Shown here: in pieces, positions 17,891 through 28,257 of the stretch
Position numbering within the stretch: position 1 is the first letter of the stretch
How the letters are laid out: each line of letters starts with the position of its first letter
NCBI GenBank assembly: GCA_963759375.1
Contig: CAVWYY010000006.1
Location: 1 to 64,000, forward strand
Reading direction: 5' to 3'
From: DASSUW01 sp963759375
Lineage (GTDB): Bacteria > Actinomycetota > Thermoleophilia > Solirubrobacterales > Solirubrobacteraceae
DNA length: 64,000 nt
The notes under the pieces: model-generated
Seen by the model: the letters and a program-made list of their open reading frames with translations, nothing else
Told to the model about the DNA's origin: nothing
Databases searched by the model: none
Position numbers and translations under genes: made by a program

Positions 17891-18562
17891 TCAGCTGACC
17901 GGAGGCGGCGAGCCCCACCGCATGATGAAGTCCGGCGACGGAGGATCGGCCGGCTGCCCCGAGAAGAGATCCACCGCGAGGTCGAACGACCCCCACCACG
18001 CGTTGACCGGTGTCGACCGCCCGCGGTACGGCGCTCGAAGTGCACGGAGAACTGCTGCTGCCCAGGTCGCCGCGGCGAAGTAGGCGGGCACCTGATCGGG
18101 ATCGTAGGTCGCATGCTCGGTGTCCTCGTCGAGCGGCACCGTCCACGCGACCTCCTGTGGCGTGGGGTCGATCGTGACGGGGCCGACGAGGTCGGTTACC
18201 GCTGCCAGGACGTCGCGGGTGACCTCGCCCACGGCGCGATGCGGCGCCAGCAGGACGCGGCGCACGCGTCCGTCGCTGTGCGCGGCGCTCGCTTCGTGCG
18301 AGTGCAGGTCCAGCGCCACGGCGAACGCTCCCGAGCCGTCCGGCGCCGGCAACGGGAGTGTTTCCCACCCCCGCGCGCTCAAACAGAGCGCGGCATGCTG
18401 AAGCTGAGGTTCGGGTCGCGCGAGCGTCGCGGCGAGCTTGCCGAGAACCTGCGTGTGGGCGTGGAGCGTGTCGCACGTCGCGCTCCTCGCGTCATAGGGA
18501 AGCGGCGGCCAGATCACGTGATCGCTGACTCTGCGTGCCGCAGACGGGAACGGCAAGCGCAT
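17891..18562 (-). CDS. DUF5996 family protein
   Basis: A 223-residue protein matching DUF5996: WPPLPYDARSATCDTLHAHT and VLGKLAATLARPEPQLQHAA near the N-terminus, and a C-terminal AWWGSFDLAVDLFSG. Its function is unknown. The ATG at 18562 follows GAGGGA at suitable spacing; a TTG at 18577 overlapping the kinase stop (TTGA) is an alternative. Either way it is tightly coupled to the upstream sensor kinase. Confidence 0.75.
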   Translation of the reverse strand: MRLPFPSAARRVSDHVIWPPLPYDARSATCDTLHAHTQVLGKLAATLARPEPQLQHAALCLSARGWETLPLPAPDGSGAFAVALDLHSHEASAAHSDGRVRRVLLAPHRAVGEVTRDVLAAVTDLVGPVTIDPTPQEVAWTVPLDEDTEHATYDPDQVPAYFAAATWAAAVLRALRAPYRGRSTPVNAWWGSFDLAVDLFSGQPADPPSPDFIMRWGSPPPVS

Positions 18563-18573
18563 CGGCCGATCCC

Positions 18574-21500
18574 TCAATAGGCGGTCGTTAGCGGCTGGTC
18601 GGGGAGGGGGATGTCCGCAGCGACGAGCGTGCCGCCGTCCGCCGGACTCTCGACGCGGAGCTGGCCTTCGAGGACGGCGAGCCGGTCGCGCAGCCCGACC
18701 AGTCCGCTCCCGCCCGGCCGGGCGCCGCCGAGCCCGTCATCGCGTACTTCGACTCGGAGCGTGTCGCTCTCGATGCTCGCACCGACCGCGGCGCTGCGGG
18801 CGCGCGCGTGCTTTGCCACGTTGGTCAGCGCCTCGGCGACGACGAAGTACGCGGTCGCCTCGATCGGGAGCGGGCAGCCGGCGGACCGAGACGTCGATGT
18901 CGACCGGCACGGGCATCCGCGCTGCCAGCGCGTCGACGGCCGTCGCGGAGGCCGCCGTGCATGAGGACCCGTGGCAGGATGCCCTGCGACAAGCTCGCGC
19001 AGCTCTGTGTTTGCCTGCTCGGCGTGATTGATGGCGTCGGTGACGAGCCCGGGGGCGTCGTCGGTGCCCTGCTCGAGCGCCCGGCGCGCGAGCTTGAGCG
19101 TGAGAACCGTGTGGACCAGGCGCTGCTGCGCCCCGTCGTGCAGGTCGCGAACCACACGCCGGCGCTCCTCGTCGGCAGCGGCCACGATGCGCCCTCGGGA
19201 CGCGGCGAGGTCCGACCACGCCTGCACGTTCGAGATCGCCGTCGCGACCAGCTCGGTGAACTCCTCGACGCGCGACTCGGTCCCGGCCGGCAGCGGCTCA
19301 TCCTGACGCGACGCGGCGATGATCACGCCCCAAAGCCTGCCCTCGACCACGATCGGAGCGCCAACCGCCGAGCGGACACCTGCCTCGCGCATCTGCTTTC
19401 CGAGGCGACCGCTGGCCATGGAGTAGTCGTCGAGACGGGCAGGACGTCCTGTCTTGTGTACGCGTGCGGTCACGCTCTCGCCCTCGAGAGGCAGGCGGTC
19501 GCCGACCGGAAGATCGTGCTCGTTCGAGCTCGCGACCACGGTGGCCGTTCCATCTTCCGCGTACCGCATGATCGAAGTTTCGTCCACGCGCAGGACAGCC
19601 GCCGCACCTCCTCGCCGACCGCGGCGAAAACCTCGGCCGGGGACGACTCACGCGCGACGAGCGTTGCCACGCGCCGCAGGCCGGCCTGTTCCTCCGCGAG
19701 CCGCTCCACTTCGGTCCGCGCCTCGCTGTTCGAGACCGCGGTCGCGACGAGCTCGGTGAAGTCGGCGAGGCGCGCCTCCGTGCCCGCGGGGAGCGGCTCC
19801 CCGCTCGTCGAGTGGACGAACAGCGCGCCCCACACCCTGCCCGCCACGACCACGGGGCTTCCGACCGAGGAGTTGATTCCGAGGTGCTCGCGCACGAAGG
19901 CGGCGATGGGGCCGGAGACCTCGGCCCAGTCGTCCTCCCGCGCCGGCCGACCGGTCGTCGCGATCGCCGTGGCAAGCCTGTCCCCCTCGAGCGACCAGCG
20001 ACCCGCGACCTCCGGGTGCTCGCCGACGGCGGCCCAGGTCGCGACGGGCGTGATCGTCTCATCGTCCCCGTACTGGATCATCCCCGCGAGATCCGCTTCG
20101 AGCAGGCCGCCGACCTCCGCGGCCACGGCGACGAAGAGCTCGCTCGGAGCCACTGCCTGCGCGACCAGCGTGGCGACGCGCCTCAGCGCCGCCTGCTCGT
20201 CCGCGAGCCGTCTCACCTCCGCCTGCGCGTCGCTGTTCGCGACCGCCGTCGCGACGAGCTCGGTGAAGCCGGCGAGACGCTCCTCGGTATCGCCCGGGAG
20301 CGGTCCCCTCGTCGAGTGGACGACGATGTTGCCCCACACGCGTCCCCCGACGAGGATCGGGCTTCCGACGGACGAGCTGAGGCCGAGCTCCGCCCGGACG
20401 TAGTCGCCGACGGGCCCAGCGACGTCACGCCAGTCGTCGATACGCGCGGACTGGCCGGTCTTGACGATACGCGGCGCCAGGCTGTCGCCCTCGAGCGGCC
20501 ACTGCCGCCCGACCTCGGTGTCGGCGTGCACGCCCTCGGCCGTCCAGTTGCCGACGGCCGTGATCACATCCCGGCCGTAGCGGATCATCGCCGCCGCGTC
20601 TACGCGGAGGAGCTGTCCAACCTCCTCGGTCACTGCGGCGAACAGCTCCGGCGCCGGTACGCCTTGCGCGACAAGCGTCGCCACACGCCGGAGCGCCGCC
20701 TGTTCGTCCGCAAGACGTCCCCGTTCGGTCTGCGCCTCGGTGTTCGCGATCGCCGTGGCGACGAGCTCCGTGAAGGCGGCGATTCTCGCCTCGGTGTCGG
20801 CAGGGAGCGCCTGGTCGCCCTTCGAGGAGACGATCACGACACCCCAGCTTCGACCGTCGACCACGATCGGGGCGCCGACGGACGAGCGAATCCCCAGGTC
20901 GCGGAGCATCGCGGCGATCTGGCCGGAGGCGTCGTCGAAGCTGTCCATGCGCGCCGGGCCACCGATCTGCAGCACCAACGAGGACACGTTCTCGCCGTCG
21001 GTGGGAACCACGGTGCCGATGGGCACGTGATCGCCCGTCTGGCTCCAGGTAGCGACCACCGTCGCCCTGCTCTCGCCGTCGTAGCGCGAGATGTGGGTGG
21101 CGTCGCCACCGACGAGCAGGCCGACCTCACGGGCCGCCGACGCAAACAGATCGGGCGCCGACACCCCGCGGGCGGCCATCGTCGCGACACGCCGCAGCGC
21201 CGCCTGCTCGTCCGCGAGCCGGGCCAGCTCGTCCCGCAGCGTCGCGTATTGCGCCGCCAGTGTCGCATCGCGTCGGTCGGGCGCCTCCTCGGCGCGTAAC
21301 CGGTCCTCGATGTCGGTGAAGGTCACGACGGCGCCGCGACCCTCTGGTGTCTCGAGCGGGGCCGACATGTAGGAGACGGGGAACATCGAGCCGTCGCGGC
21401 GGACGAACCAGTCCAGCTCGCTCGAGACGGTGTCGCCGGTCACGAGCGGCCGGAGCAGCGGGCACTCGTCGGCCGGGAACGGGCTTCCGTCCTTGTGGCG

Positions 21501-21707
21501 GTAGTGGATCGTGGCGTGGCTGTGGTGCCCCGCCAGCTCGTCCGCGCGCTCGTAGCCGAGCGCCGCGATCGCGGCCGGATTGGCGAACCGGATCATGCCG
21601 TCGTGATCGACCACCCAGAAGGCCTGCCGAGTCGTCGCGAGCACGGCGAGGAGGAAGTCCTCGGCTCCGACCTGCAGGCCGGCGAGATCGATCAATGACT
21701 CAGGCAT
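18574..21707 (-). CDS. PAS-(GAF)x4 sensor histidine kinase (frameshifted)
   Basis: A very large cytoplasmic sensor of about 1,040 residues after correction. A PAS domain (about 15-135; VLATTRQAFWVVDHDGMIRF) is followed by four tandem GAF domains with a 504-507 bp period, each opening with the linker ALRRVAT (AGLRRVAT in the fourth) and closing with FTELVATA. The transmitter is HisKA_3 (RRVVRDLHDGAQQRL) and HATPase (AEALTNVAKHA; DDGLGG). The frame is lost near 19610 (one base missing) and near 19005, 18950 and 18880 (one extra base each); the last three together return to frame, leaving a scrambled stretch between SQGILPRVL and IEATAYF. It begins 38 bases after the ABC binding-protein stop, so it may report on that operon. 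Confidence 0.8.
19230..21221 (-). repeat. Four tandem GAF-domain repeats
   Basis: The linker-coding segment recurs at 21181, 20677, 20170 and 19663, a period of 504, 507 and 507 bases (168-169 residues). Linkers LADEQAALRRVAT are nearly identical while ligand-pocket regions differ. Confidence 0.8.
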
Positions 21708-21745
21708 TCGACGCGCCTCGCGAGCGTCAGTCTATGCCTCGCGGC

Positions 21746-22765
21746 TCACCCCGCCGGGACGTCCACGAGCGGCACCGTCTCGAGTGTGTACCGACGCTCG
21801 CGCGGCGGCGTGTAGTCGTCGATGTTGTCGAGCGTCCACCGCTCGCTCCTGACCACGAGCCGCTTGGGCGGGCTGTCGACCTTGTCGTCTCCGATGAGCC
21901 CGGAGAGCGCCTTGATCAGCGCCCAGCCCGTGGCGACGGGGTCCGGATCCAGCGTTCCAGTGAGGCGACGCTCCCTGATCGCCGCGATCGCGTCGACGTC
22001 GCCGTTCTGGCCGAACACGATGACGCCGTCGCCCGAGCCGTCGTAGACCGTCTCCCCGGCCGCGATCAGCGCGGCGGACGCCCCGAGCGCCGAGGCGTCG
22101 TTGTACGCCCAGATGGCATCGACACCGTGGTGCTTTGTCAACAGGTCCGCGACGATCGGCTGCGCGGTTGCGGCGGTGTCGCGCGTGTTGTGTGCGGTGG
22201 CGACGATCGTGAGCCCGTTCGCCTCCGCGTTCTCGGCGAAGCACCGCTCGTAGGCCTGGATCGAGGGGACAGGCGGGCCGCCGATCTCGAGCACGCTTGC
22301 GCCCGGCTTCTCGTCGGCGATGTACTTCGTGAGCTTCGCGATGGGGGAGTCGGCTCCGCACAGGTTGATCTCCCACCACACCGTCGCGTCGATGCCCGTG
22401 CCTTCGGAGTTGACGCCTACGACCGGGACCTGGGCCGCCTTGGCCTGCTCGTATGCTCCGGCGGCGGCGCCGGGGTCGAGCGTCCAGCTGGCGATGCCGT
22501 CCTGGCCCTGGGACAGCATCGTCGCGATGTCGGCGACCTGCTTGTCAGGTGACAGGTTGGCGTCGATTGATTTCGCCGTCCAACCGAGCTCCTTGGCGCC
22601 GGCCTCGAACCCGAAGACGATGTCCTGCTGGCCGGGCTGCGCACCGACCGGGTTCGAGTAGGCGACCTTCGTCGCGGGGCCACCGGAACCGTTGTCGTCG
22701 TCGCCGCAGGCGGCGATGGCCAGCGCGGCCATCATCACTGCAGCCGTCGCGTACAGCTTCGCCAT
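21746..22765 (-). CDS. Ribose-type ABC transporter substrate-binding lipoprotein
   Basis: A 339-residue periplasmic-binding-protein-like lipoprotein (type 1 fold). The signal peptide ends in a lipobox with Cys at residue 20 (LAIAAC), followed by a GDDDNGSGG linker. Fold landmarks are DIVFGFEAGAKELGW, DIATMLSQGQDGIASWTLDP, VPVVGVNSEG and HHGVDAIWAYNDASALGA. It captures the solute for the adjacent permease and ATPase. The ligand is not predictable; sugars, polyols or small heterocycles are possible. It starts 7 bases after the permease stop, with an AGGCAGGGC ribosome site. Confidence 0.88.
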   Translation of the reverse strand: MAKLYATAAVMMAALAIAACGDDDNGSGGPATKVAYSNPVGAQPGQQDIVFGFEAGAKELGWTAKSIDANLSPDKQVADIATMLSQGQDGIASWTLDPGAAAGAYEQAKAAQVPVVGVNSEGTGIDATVWWEINLCGADSPIAKLTKYIADEKPGASVLEIGGPPVPSIQAYERCFAENAEANGLTIVATAHNTRDTAATAQPIVADLLTKHHGVDAIWAYNDASALGASAALIAAGETVYDGSGDGVIVFGQNGDVDAIAAIRERRLTGTLDPDPVATGWALIKALSGLIGDDKVDSPPKRLVVRSERWTLDNIDDYTPPRERRYTLETVPLVDVPAG

Positions 22766-22772
22766 GCCCTGC

Positions 22773-23750
22773 CTATTCTCGCCTGCGCGGAGCCCTGTGT
22801 GCGACCCGGGGCGTCAGAAGTCTCCACCCGCGATCACGCCGGACCCCGAGCCCGACCGCGGCAATGAGGATCGCGCCGCTGACGATCCCGTGCCAGAACG
22901 AGGACACGTCGGAGAGCGTGAGCCCGTTCTGGACGACGCCGAGGAACACAACGCCGACGAGCGTGCCGACCACCCCGCCTTCACCGCCCGTGTAGGCGGT
23001 GCCGCCGATCAGCACCGCCGCGACGACGGTGAGCAACAGTGTCGGGTCCGCTTGCGCGGATGCTCCGGTGAGCCGGCCGACCTGCACGACCGACGCAACC
23101 CCCGCCGCGAGCCCGGCGATGCCGTACGTGATCAGGACGATGCGCCCGACGTCGATGCCGTTGAGGCGCGCCGCTACCGGGTTCGAGCCCACAGCGAACA
23201 GCGCGCGTCCGAACCCGGTGTAGCGCAGGATGCCGCCGGCGACGAGCAGAACGAGGACATCGAAGACGAGCAGGATCGGGAACGGGCCGATCTCGTCGTT
23301 GACGAAGTCGCTCAGCACCGAGAAGCCTGGCTTGCCGAAGACGGTGATCGTCTGCCCGTTGCTCACGACGAGCGCGAAGCTCTGGTAGATCGAGAGCGTG
23401 CCGAGCGTCACGACGAGGTAGGAAATCCTCAGCTTCGTGATCAAGATCCCGTTGAGGAGGCCCAGGCAGGCGCCGAAGAACACCGTTGCCGCCAGCACGA
23501 GGGCGACGCTCCAGCTTGCGTCCATCGTGAGCCCGAGGATCATGCCGGCGGCGGCCGCCGCCGAGGCGATCGAGAGGTCGATGCCGCCGGAGATGACGAC
23601 GAACGTCGCCCCCATCGCCAGGAGAAAGACCACGCTGTTCGACTTCGCGATGTTCGTGAAGTTGTCCCACGACAGGAACACATCCTGCGTGATCGAGAGG
23701 TACACGCAGACGACGACGAGCGAGACGAGGACGCCGGCGTAGCGGGCCAT
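22773..23750 (-). CDS. Ribose-type (CUT2) ABC transporter permease
   Basis: A 325-residue integral membrane protein with about 8-10 hydrophobic segments and the RbsC-family signature MGATFVVISGGIDLSIASAA near residues 46-65. Others are LGTLSIYQSFALVVSNGQTI and TGFGRALFAVGSNPVAARLN, the typical cytoplasmic EAA-like region. It forms the channel with the ATPase whose stop lies 6 bases upstream. The C-terminus is Arg-rich. Confidence 0.9.
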   Translation of the reverse strand: MARYAGVLVSLVVVCVYLSITQDVFLSWDNFTNIAKSNSVVFLLAMGATFVVISGGIDLSIASAAAAAGMILGLTMDASWSVALVLAATVFFGACLGLLNGILITKLRISYLVVTLGTLSIYQSFALVVSNGQTITVFGKPGFSVLSDFVNDEIGPFPILLVFDVLVLLVAGGILRYTGFGRALFAVGSNPVAARLNGIDVGRIVLITYGIAGLAAGVASVVQVGRLTGASAQADPTLLLTVVAAVLIGGTAYTGGEGGVVGTLVGVVFLGVVQNGLTLSDVSSFWHGIVSGAILIAAVGLGVRRDRGWRLLTPRVAHRAPRRRE

Positions 23751-23756
23751 CGTCGG

Positions 23757-25265
23757 TCAGGCCGCGGGCTCGGCGGGCGCACCGGAGACCACGAGCCGTG
23801 CGACCTGCTCCTCGTCGAAATCCGGCGCGGCGAACTCGCCCCGGATCTCTCCCCGGAAGAGGACCACGACGCGATCGGCGATGCCGACCAGCTCGGAAAG
23901 ATCGGACGAGATGAAGACGATCGCCGTGCCCAGCTCGGCACGCTCCTGCATCAGGCGGTAGATCTCGCTCTTGGACCCGACGTCGATGCCGCGCGTCGGC
24001 TCCGCGAGCACCAGCACCTCGGCGTCGCGGTCGAACACCCGCCCGAGTATGACCTTCTGCTGGTTGCCGCCCGAGAGCGCAGTGATACGGCTCTGCGGGG
24101 AGGCGGTCATCACGTTGTAACGCTCGATCGCCGCGCGCACGCGCCGGCGCTCCGCGCGCGCGTCCATCACACCGGCGCGGGTCAGCTCGCCGATCCACGC
24201 GACTGCGAAGTTCTCGGCCACGCTGCGGGTCGGCAGCAGCCCGGCACGCTGCCGATCGTCCGGGACGAAGCCGATGCCGCTCGCGAGCGCGGAGCGCGGC
24301 TGCGAGAGGTCGGCCGGCCGGCCGAGGACGCGCACGGTGCCATCGCTCGCTATCGCTCCGCCCAGCGCCAGGCCAAGCTCGGCCTTGCCGGAGCCGACAA
24401 GACCGGCGACGCCGACGATCTCGCCACGGCGGACGCTCAGCGTCGTGGGATGCAGCCGGCCGTCCCGCGAGCGCAGCTCCTCGACCTCGAGCACCGTGTC
24501 GCGAGTCGCGACCGTGCGCTTGCGGTAGTAGTCGCGCAGCTCACGCCCGACCATCCGCCGCACGAGCTCACTCTCGGGTGTGGACGGCAGCGGCACCTCG
24601 GCGACGACGCGCCCGTCGCGCAGCACGGTCGCCGTGCCGGCAACCCCGTAGAGCTCGTGCAGCCGGTGCGAGATCATCAGCACCGCAGCGCCGCGCGAGC
24701 GGAACTGGTCGACGACCTCGAGCAACCGCTGCGTGGCGGCCTCCGAGAGCGAGCTCGTGGCTTCGTCGAGGATCAGTAGCCGTGCCGGCGAGGACAGGGC
24801 GCGAGCGATCTCGACCTCCTGTTGGTGTTCGACGCTCAGCTCGCCGACGGCGCGGCGCTCGTCGACGTGTACGTCGAGACGGTCAAGGATCTCGCGCGCG
24901 TCGGCGCGCAGCTTCCTCCAGTCGATGCGCCGCATACGCCCGCGGGGTAGGCGGCCGACGAAGATGTTCTCCGCGACGCTGAGCGTCGGGGCGAGCGTGA
25001 GCTCCTGGGTGATCGTCGCGATGCCGAGGTCGAGCGCCACCTTCGGCGAGGCGAGCTCCCGCTCGACGCCGTCCACCTCGATGCGGCCGGCATCAGGAGC
25101 CAGGGCGCCGGAGGCGATACGCGCGAGCGTCGATTTCCCCGAGCCGTTCTCACCCGTGAGCGCGTGCACTGCGCCGCCGTGGAGCGCCAGGTCCACGTCC
25201 TCCAGGGCGATGACGCCCGGGAAGCGCTTGCTGATCCCGGTGAGGCGCAGCAGCGGGGGTGTCAA
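23757..25265 (-). CDS. Ribose-type ABC transporter ATP-binding protein (two cassettes)
   Basis: A 502-residue double ABC ATPase of the RbsA/MglA class. Cassette 1 has Walker A GENGSGKST (38-46) and the divergent signature LSVEHQQEVEIARAL, with LLILDEATSSL as Walker B. Cassette 2 has the P-loop variant GLVGSGKAEL, signature LSGGNQQKVILGR and VLAEPTRGIDVGSK. The TTG start at 25265 overlaps the stop of the dehydrogenase gene (TTGA), implying coupled translation. Confidence 0.9.
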   Translation of the reverse strand: MTPPLLRLTGISKRFPGVIALEDVDLALHGGAVHALTGENGSGKSTLARIASGALAPDAGRIEVDGVERELASPKVALDLGIATITQELTLAPTLSVAENIFVGRLPRGRMRRIDWRKLRADAREILDRLDVHVDERRAVGELSVEHQQEVEIARALSSPARLLILDEATSSLSEAATQRLLEVVDQFRSRGAAVLMISHRLHELYGVAGTATVLRDGRVVAEVPLPSTPESELVRRMVGRELRDYYRKRTVATRDTVLEVEELRSRDGRLHPTTLSVRRGEIVGVAGLVGSGKAELGLALGGAIASDGTVRVLGRPADLSQPRSALASGIGFVPDDRQRAGLLPTRSVAENFAVAWIGELTRAGVMDARAERRRVRAAIERYNVMTASPQSRITALSGGNQQKVILGRVFDRDAEVLVLAEPTRGIDVGSKSEIYRLMQERAELGTAIVFISSDLSELVGIADRVVVLFRGEIRGEFAAPDFDEEQVARLVVSGAPAEPAA

Positions 25266-26173
25266 GGTGCGTCGAGGTCGATGGGAAGCGGTACGCCGAC
25301 CTCGGCCGCGGAGATGGCGACCAGTACGGAGAAGTCGTGCGCGCCGTGACCGGCGTCGCGCAGCTCGGTGAATGTCTCGCGCGCGAGCTCGGCCGCGTGC
25401 AGGGGGACACCGAGCTCACGGGCGTAGCCGTCGAGCACCTCCATGTCCTTGACCATCAGCTCCACCGCGAAGTCGGCATCGATCCGCCCCGCCAGGACCG
25501 TTCGCGGCAACCAGTTGCTCAGGATCCAGCTCGCGCCGCTGCCACCCGCGATCGCCTCGCGTACCTTGTCGAGGTCCGCGCCGGCCTTCGCGGCGAGGGC
25601 CAGACCCTCGGCGATCCCGAGCGCGTTCACCGAGCCCATCAGATTGTTCGCGAGCTTTGCGATCTGGCCGTGCCCGATCGGCCCGATGTGCACAGGCCGC
25701 CCGAGCGTCTGCAGAACCGGCAGACAGCGCGCATAGGCCGCATCCGAGCCTCCGGCCATGATCGCCAGGGCACCGGCGCGCGCAGCGGCCGGACCGCCGC
25801 TGACCGGCGTGTCGAGGACGTCGACGCCGCGCGGCGCGAGCCGTCGTGCGAGCTCCTGCGCGGTCGTGGGCTTCACCGTGCTGACGAGCAGCAGCGTGGA
25901 GCGGTGGTGCAGGCCTGTTTCGAGGCCGTGCTCGCCCGCGAGCGCCGCCTCGATCTCCGGCGTGTCGGGAAGCACCACGAGCACGACGTCGCTGCGATCC
26001 GCGAGGTCACCCGCCGAGCCGGCCGCGGCCACGCCGACCTCGGCGAGCGCGGCCACGCGCTCGGCATCAAGGTCGTACGCGGCGACGTCGAGGCCCTCGG
26101 TCGCCAGCCGTGCGGCGATCGGAGCCCCCAGCGCACCGACGCCCAGTACCCCGCAGCGCCCGGCGACGGTCAC
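25262..26173 (-). CDS. 3-hydroxyisobutyrate dehydrogenase-family NAD(P) oxidoreductase
   Basis: A 303-residue beta-hydroxyacid dehydrogenase. The Rossmann fingerprint is GVLGVGALGAPIAARLATEG at 8-27, the substrate-binding loop DTPVSGGPAAARAG at 121-134, and the catalytic Lys K173 in IAKLANNLMGSVNALG. Family members oxidise 3-hydroxyisobutyrate, tartronate semialdehyde-related acids and similar compounds. The GTG start at 26173 overlaps the hydantoinase A stop (GTGA). In this operon it probably acts on a product of hydantoinase action; this is inference. Confidence 0.88.
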   Translation of the reverse strand: MTVAGRCGVLGVGALGAPIAARLATEGLDVAAYDLDAERVAALAEVGVAAAGSAGDLADRSDVVLVVLPDTPEIEAALAGEHGLETGLHHRSTLLLVSTVKPTTAQELARRLAPRGVDVLDTPVSGGPAAARAGALAIMAGGSDAAYARCLPVLQTLGRPVHIGPIGHGQIAKLANNLMGSVNALGIAEGLALAAKAGADLDKVREAIAGGSGASWILSNWLPRTVLAGRIDADFAVELMVKDMEVLDGYARELGVPLHAAELARETFTELRDAGHGAHDFSVLVAISAAEVGVPLPIDLDAP

Positions 26174-28257
26174 CGGAGCCCCACGCCTTCCAGCAGGCGA
26201 GCGGACTCGGCTCCTCGCTCGCCGCTGTGGACGACGAACCCGCCGTAGGCGTCGACGTCGAGCGTGAAGTCGCGTGGCACGACGATCGTGGTGCTGGCGA
26301 GCTCGACGATCGCCGCGCCCGCGATCGTCGAGGAGACCGGCAGCTTTTGGCCGTCCCAGACCGGCGTGGGCACGAGTGCGCGCTCGACGGGGTCCCAGAC
26401 CGGCCGCTCACCACGCCGCGCCTCGGCCTCCGGGTCGTCCGGCCCGCGGACGATCTCCGGCTTCTCGGTCCGCCCCACCGCGCTGAGGCGCAGGGCGAGG
26501 ACCTCGACCGGCGCACCGGGTGATGCGTGGCCGAAGTGCCGGTCGTGCTCGGCGTGGAACGCAACCTCCGCGGCGTCCACGTCGAGGGGCAGAACGACCG
26601 TGACGGTGAGCTCGTGCCACTGCCCGATGTAGCGCAGGTCGAGCGAGGCACGCAACTCCACCGCCTCGCCGGTCAGGCCCTCGCGGGCGAGCGTGTCGCG
26701 CCCGGCGGCACTCATCTCGTCGAACAGGGCGCGCAGCCGCACCGGGTCGGCTGCGGCAAGCGGGGTCTTGTAGGAACGCACGTAGTCGTGCTTGAAATCG
26801 GAGATGAGCATGCCCTCCGCGCAGAAGATCGACGACTCGCGCGGGACGACCAGCGCGCCGACGTCGAGCTCGCGAGCGATCGCCGCCGCGTGCAACGGTC
26901 CGGCGCCGCCGGCGACCACGAGCGGGAAGTCGCGTGGATCGAGGCCGCGACGCACGCTCACGTCGCGCACCCCGGTCGCCATCGTCACGTTGACCAGGTC
27001 GTAGACGCCCGCTGCGGCCTCCTCGGCGCCGAGGCCGAGCGCCGCGGCGAGTGGCTCGATCGCGCGCACGGCCGCATCGCGATCGAGGCGCATCCCGCCG
27101 TGCTCGAAGGACTCCTCGCCGAGGTAGCCGAGCACGAGGTCGGCATCGGTCACGGTCGGCAGCGTGCCGCCCCGCCCGTAACAGGCAGGGCCTGGCTGCG
27201 CACCCGCGCTGTGCGGGCCAACGTGCAGGAGCCCGCCTTCGTCGAGCCACGCGATCGAGCCTCCGCCCGCGCCGATCGTGTGTATGTCGATCATCGGCAG
27301 CGCGAGCCGCCAGCGGTCGACCACGGCGTCGACCATCACGAGCGGCTCGCCGCCGCGTACCAACGCCGCGTCGAAGCTCGTCCCGCCCATGTCCACGGTG
27401 ATGCAGTCCCGCAGGTCGTGCGGCGCGAGCTGCCACAGCGCCGCGGTCGGCCCGGAGGCGGGGCCTGAATGCAGCGACAGCACTGCGCGCTTGGAGATCT
27501 CGGCCGGCGTGGCAACGCCGCCGTTGCACTGCATCATCAGCAGCGTGCCACCGAAGGCGAGCTCCTCGAGGCGCCTCGTGAGGGCGGTCAGATAGCGGCA
27601 GATGATCGGCCCGACGTAGGCGTCGAGCACCGTCGTGGAGGTGCGGTCGTAATAGCGCACCTGCGGCAGCAGGTCGCTCGACGCCGTGATGTACGCGTCC
27701 GGCATCAGCTCGGCGATCATGTCGCGAGTACGTCGCTCGTGCTCGGGCTCGGTCGGGGAGTGCATGAACGAGATCGCGACCGCTTCCACGCCTTCCGCCG
27801 TGAACGTCTTGCCCGCGGCACGTACGTCGCCCGCCTCGAGCGGCACGAGCTCGTCGCCCTGGTAGTCGACCCGTCCGCGGACGGGAAGCCGCAGATGGCG
27901 CGGCACGAGCGGCTTCGGCGGCGCGAGGCGGTTGTCGTACGGCTCCTCGCGAGTCCCGTCGCGCAGCGCGAGGACGTCGCGGAAGCCCTCGGTGACGAGC
28001 AGTCCGGTGCGCGCCCCCGTGTGGGTGAGCACGGCGTTCGTCGTGACCGTGGTTCCGTGCACGATCAGCTCGAGCCGGGCAACGAGGCCCTTCAGCGTGA
28101 GGTCCAGCCGCGCGGCGATGTCGGCGAGGCCACGCGCGACGGCGCGCGACGGATCCTCCGGCGTGCTGCTCGTCTTGTGGACGAGCCGCAGGTCGTCGCC
28201 GATGAGCAGGAAATCCGTGAACGTACCGCCGACGTCGACGCCGATCCGGTAGCTCAC
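26170..28257 (-). CDS. hyuA: Hydantoinase/oxoprolinase family protein, subunit A
   Basis: A 695-residue HyuA-type subunit with an ASKHA ATPase fold. The N-terminal hydantoinase/oxoprolinase domain (IGVDVGGTFTDFLLIGD at 5-21; HGTTVTTNAVL near 72) is followed by the hydantoinase A core (CNGGVATPAEI; VDMGGTSFDAALV; IGAGGGSIAW; GPACYGRGG; GGAGPLHAAAIAREL). Such enzymes open cyclic amides (hydantoins, 5-oxoproline, lactams) with ATP, or carboxylate ketones, together with a B subunit. The GTG start at 28257 overlaps the hyuB stop (GTGA). Confidence 0.9.
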   Translation of the reverse strand: MSYRIGVDVGGTFTDFLLIGDDLRLVHKTSSTPEDPSRAVARGLADIAARLDLTLKGLVARLELIVHGTTVTTNAVLTHTGARTGLLVTEGFRDVLALRDGTREEPYDNRLAPPKPLVPRHLRLPVRGRVDYQGDELVPLEAGDVRAAGKTFTAEGVEAVAISFMHSPTEPEHERRTRDMIAELMPDAYITASSDLLPQVRYYDRTSTTVLDAYVGPIICRYLTALTRRLEELAFGGTLLMMQCNGGVATPAEISKRAVLSLHSGPASGPTAALWQLAPHDLRDCITVDMGGTSFDAALVRGGEPLVMVDAVVDRWRLALPMIDIHTIGAGGGSIAWLDEGGLLHVGPHSAGAQPGPACYGRGGTLPTVTDADLVLGYLGEESFEHGGMRLDRDAAVRAIEPLAAALGLGAEEAAAGVYDLVNVTMATGVRDVSVRRGLDPRDFPLVVAGGAGPLHAAAIARELDVGALVVPRESSIFCAEGMLISDFKHDYVRSYKTPLAAADPVRLRALFDEMSAAGRDTLAREGLTGEAVELRASLDLRYIGQWHELTVTVVLPLDVDAAEVAFHAEHDRHFGHASPGAPVEVLALRLSAVGRTEKPEIVRGPDDPEAEARRGERPVWDPVERALVPTPVWDGQKLPVSSTIAGAAIVELASTTIVVPRDFTLDVDAYGGFVVHSGERGAESARLLEGVGLR

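Noticed and set aside
19230..21221. CRISPR-like or satellite repeat array
   Set aside because: Period of about 505 bp with protein-level conservation; these are coding GAF repeats. No short regularly spaced repeats were found anywhere in the window.
22692..24779. 695-codon plus-strand open frame across the ABC permease and ATPase genes
   Set aside because: The opposite strand encodes two textbook transporter genes with conserved motifs; this frame is charged low-complexity sequence.
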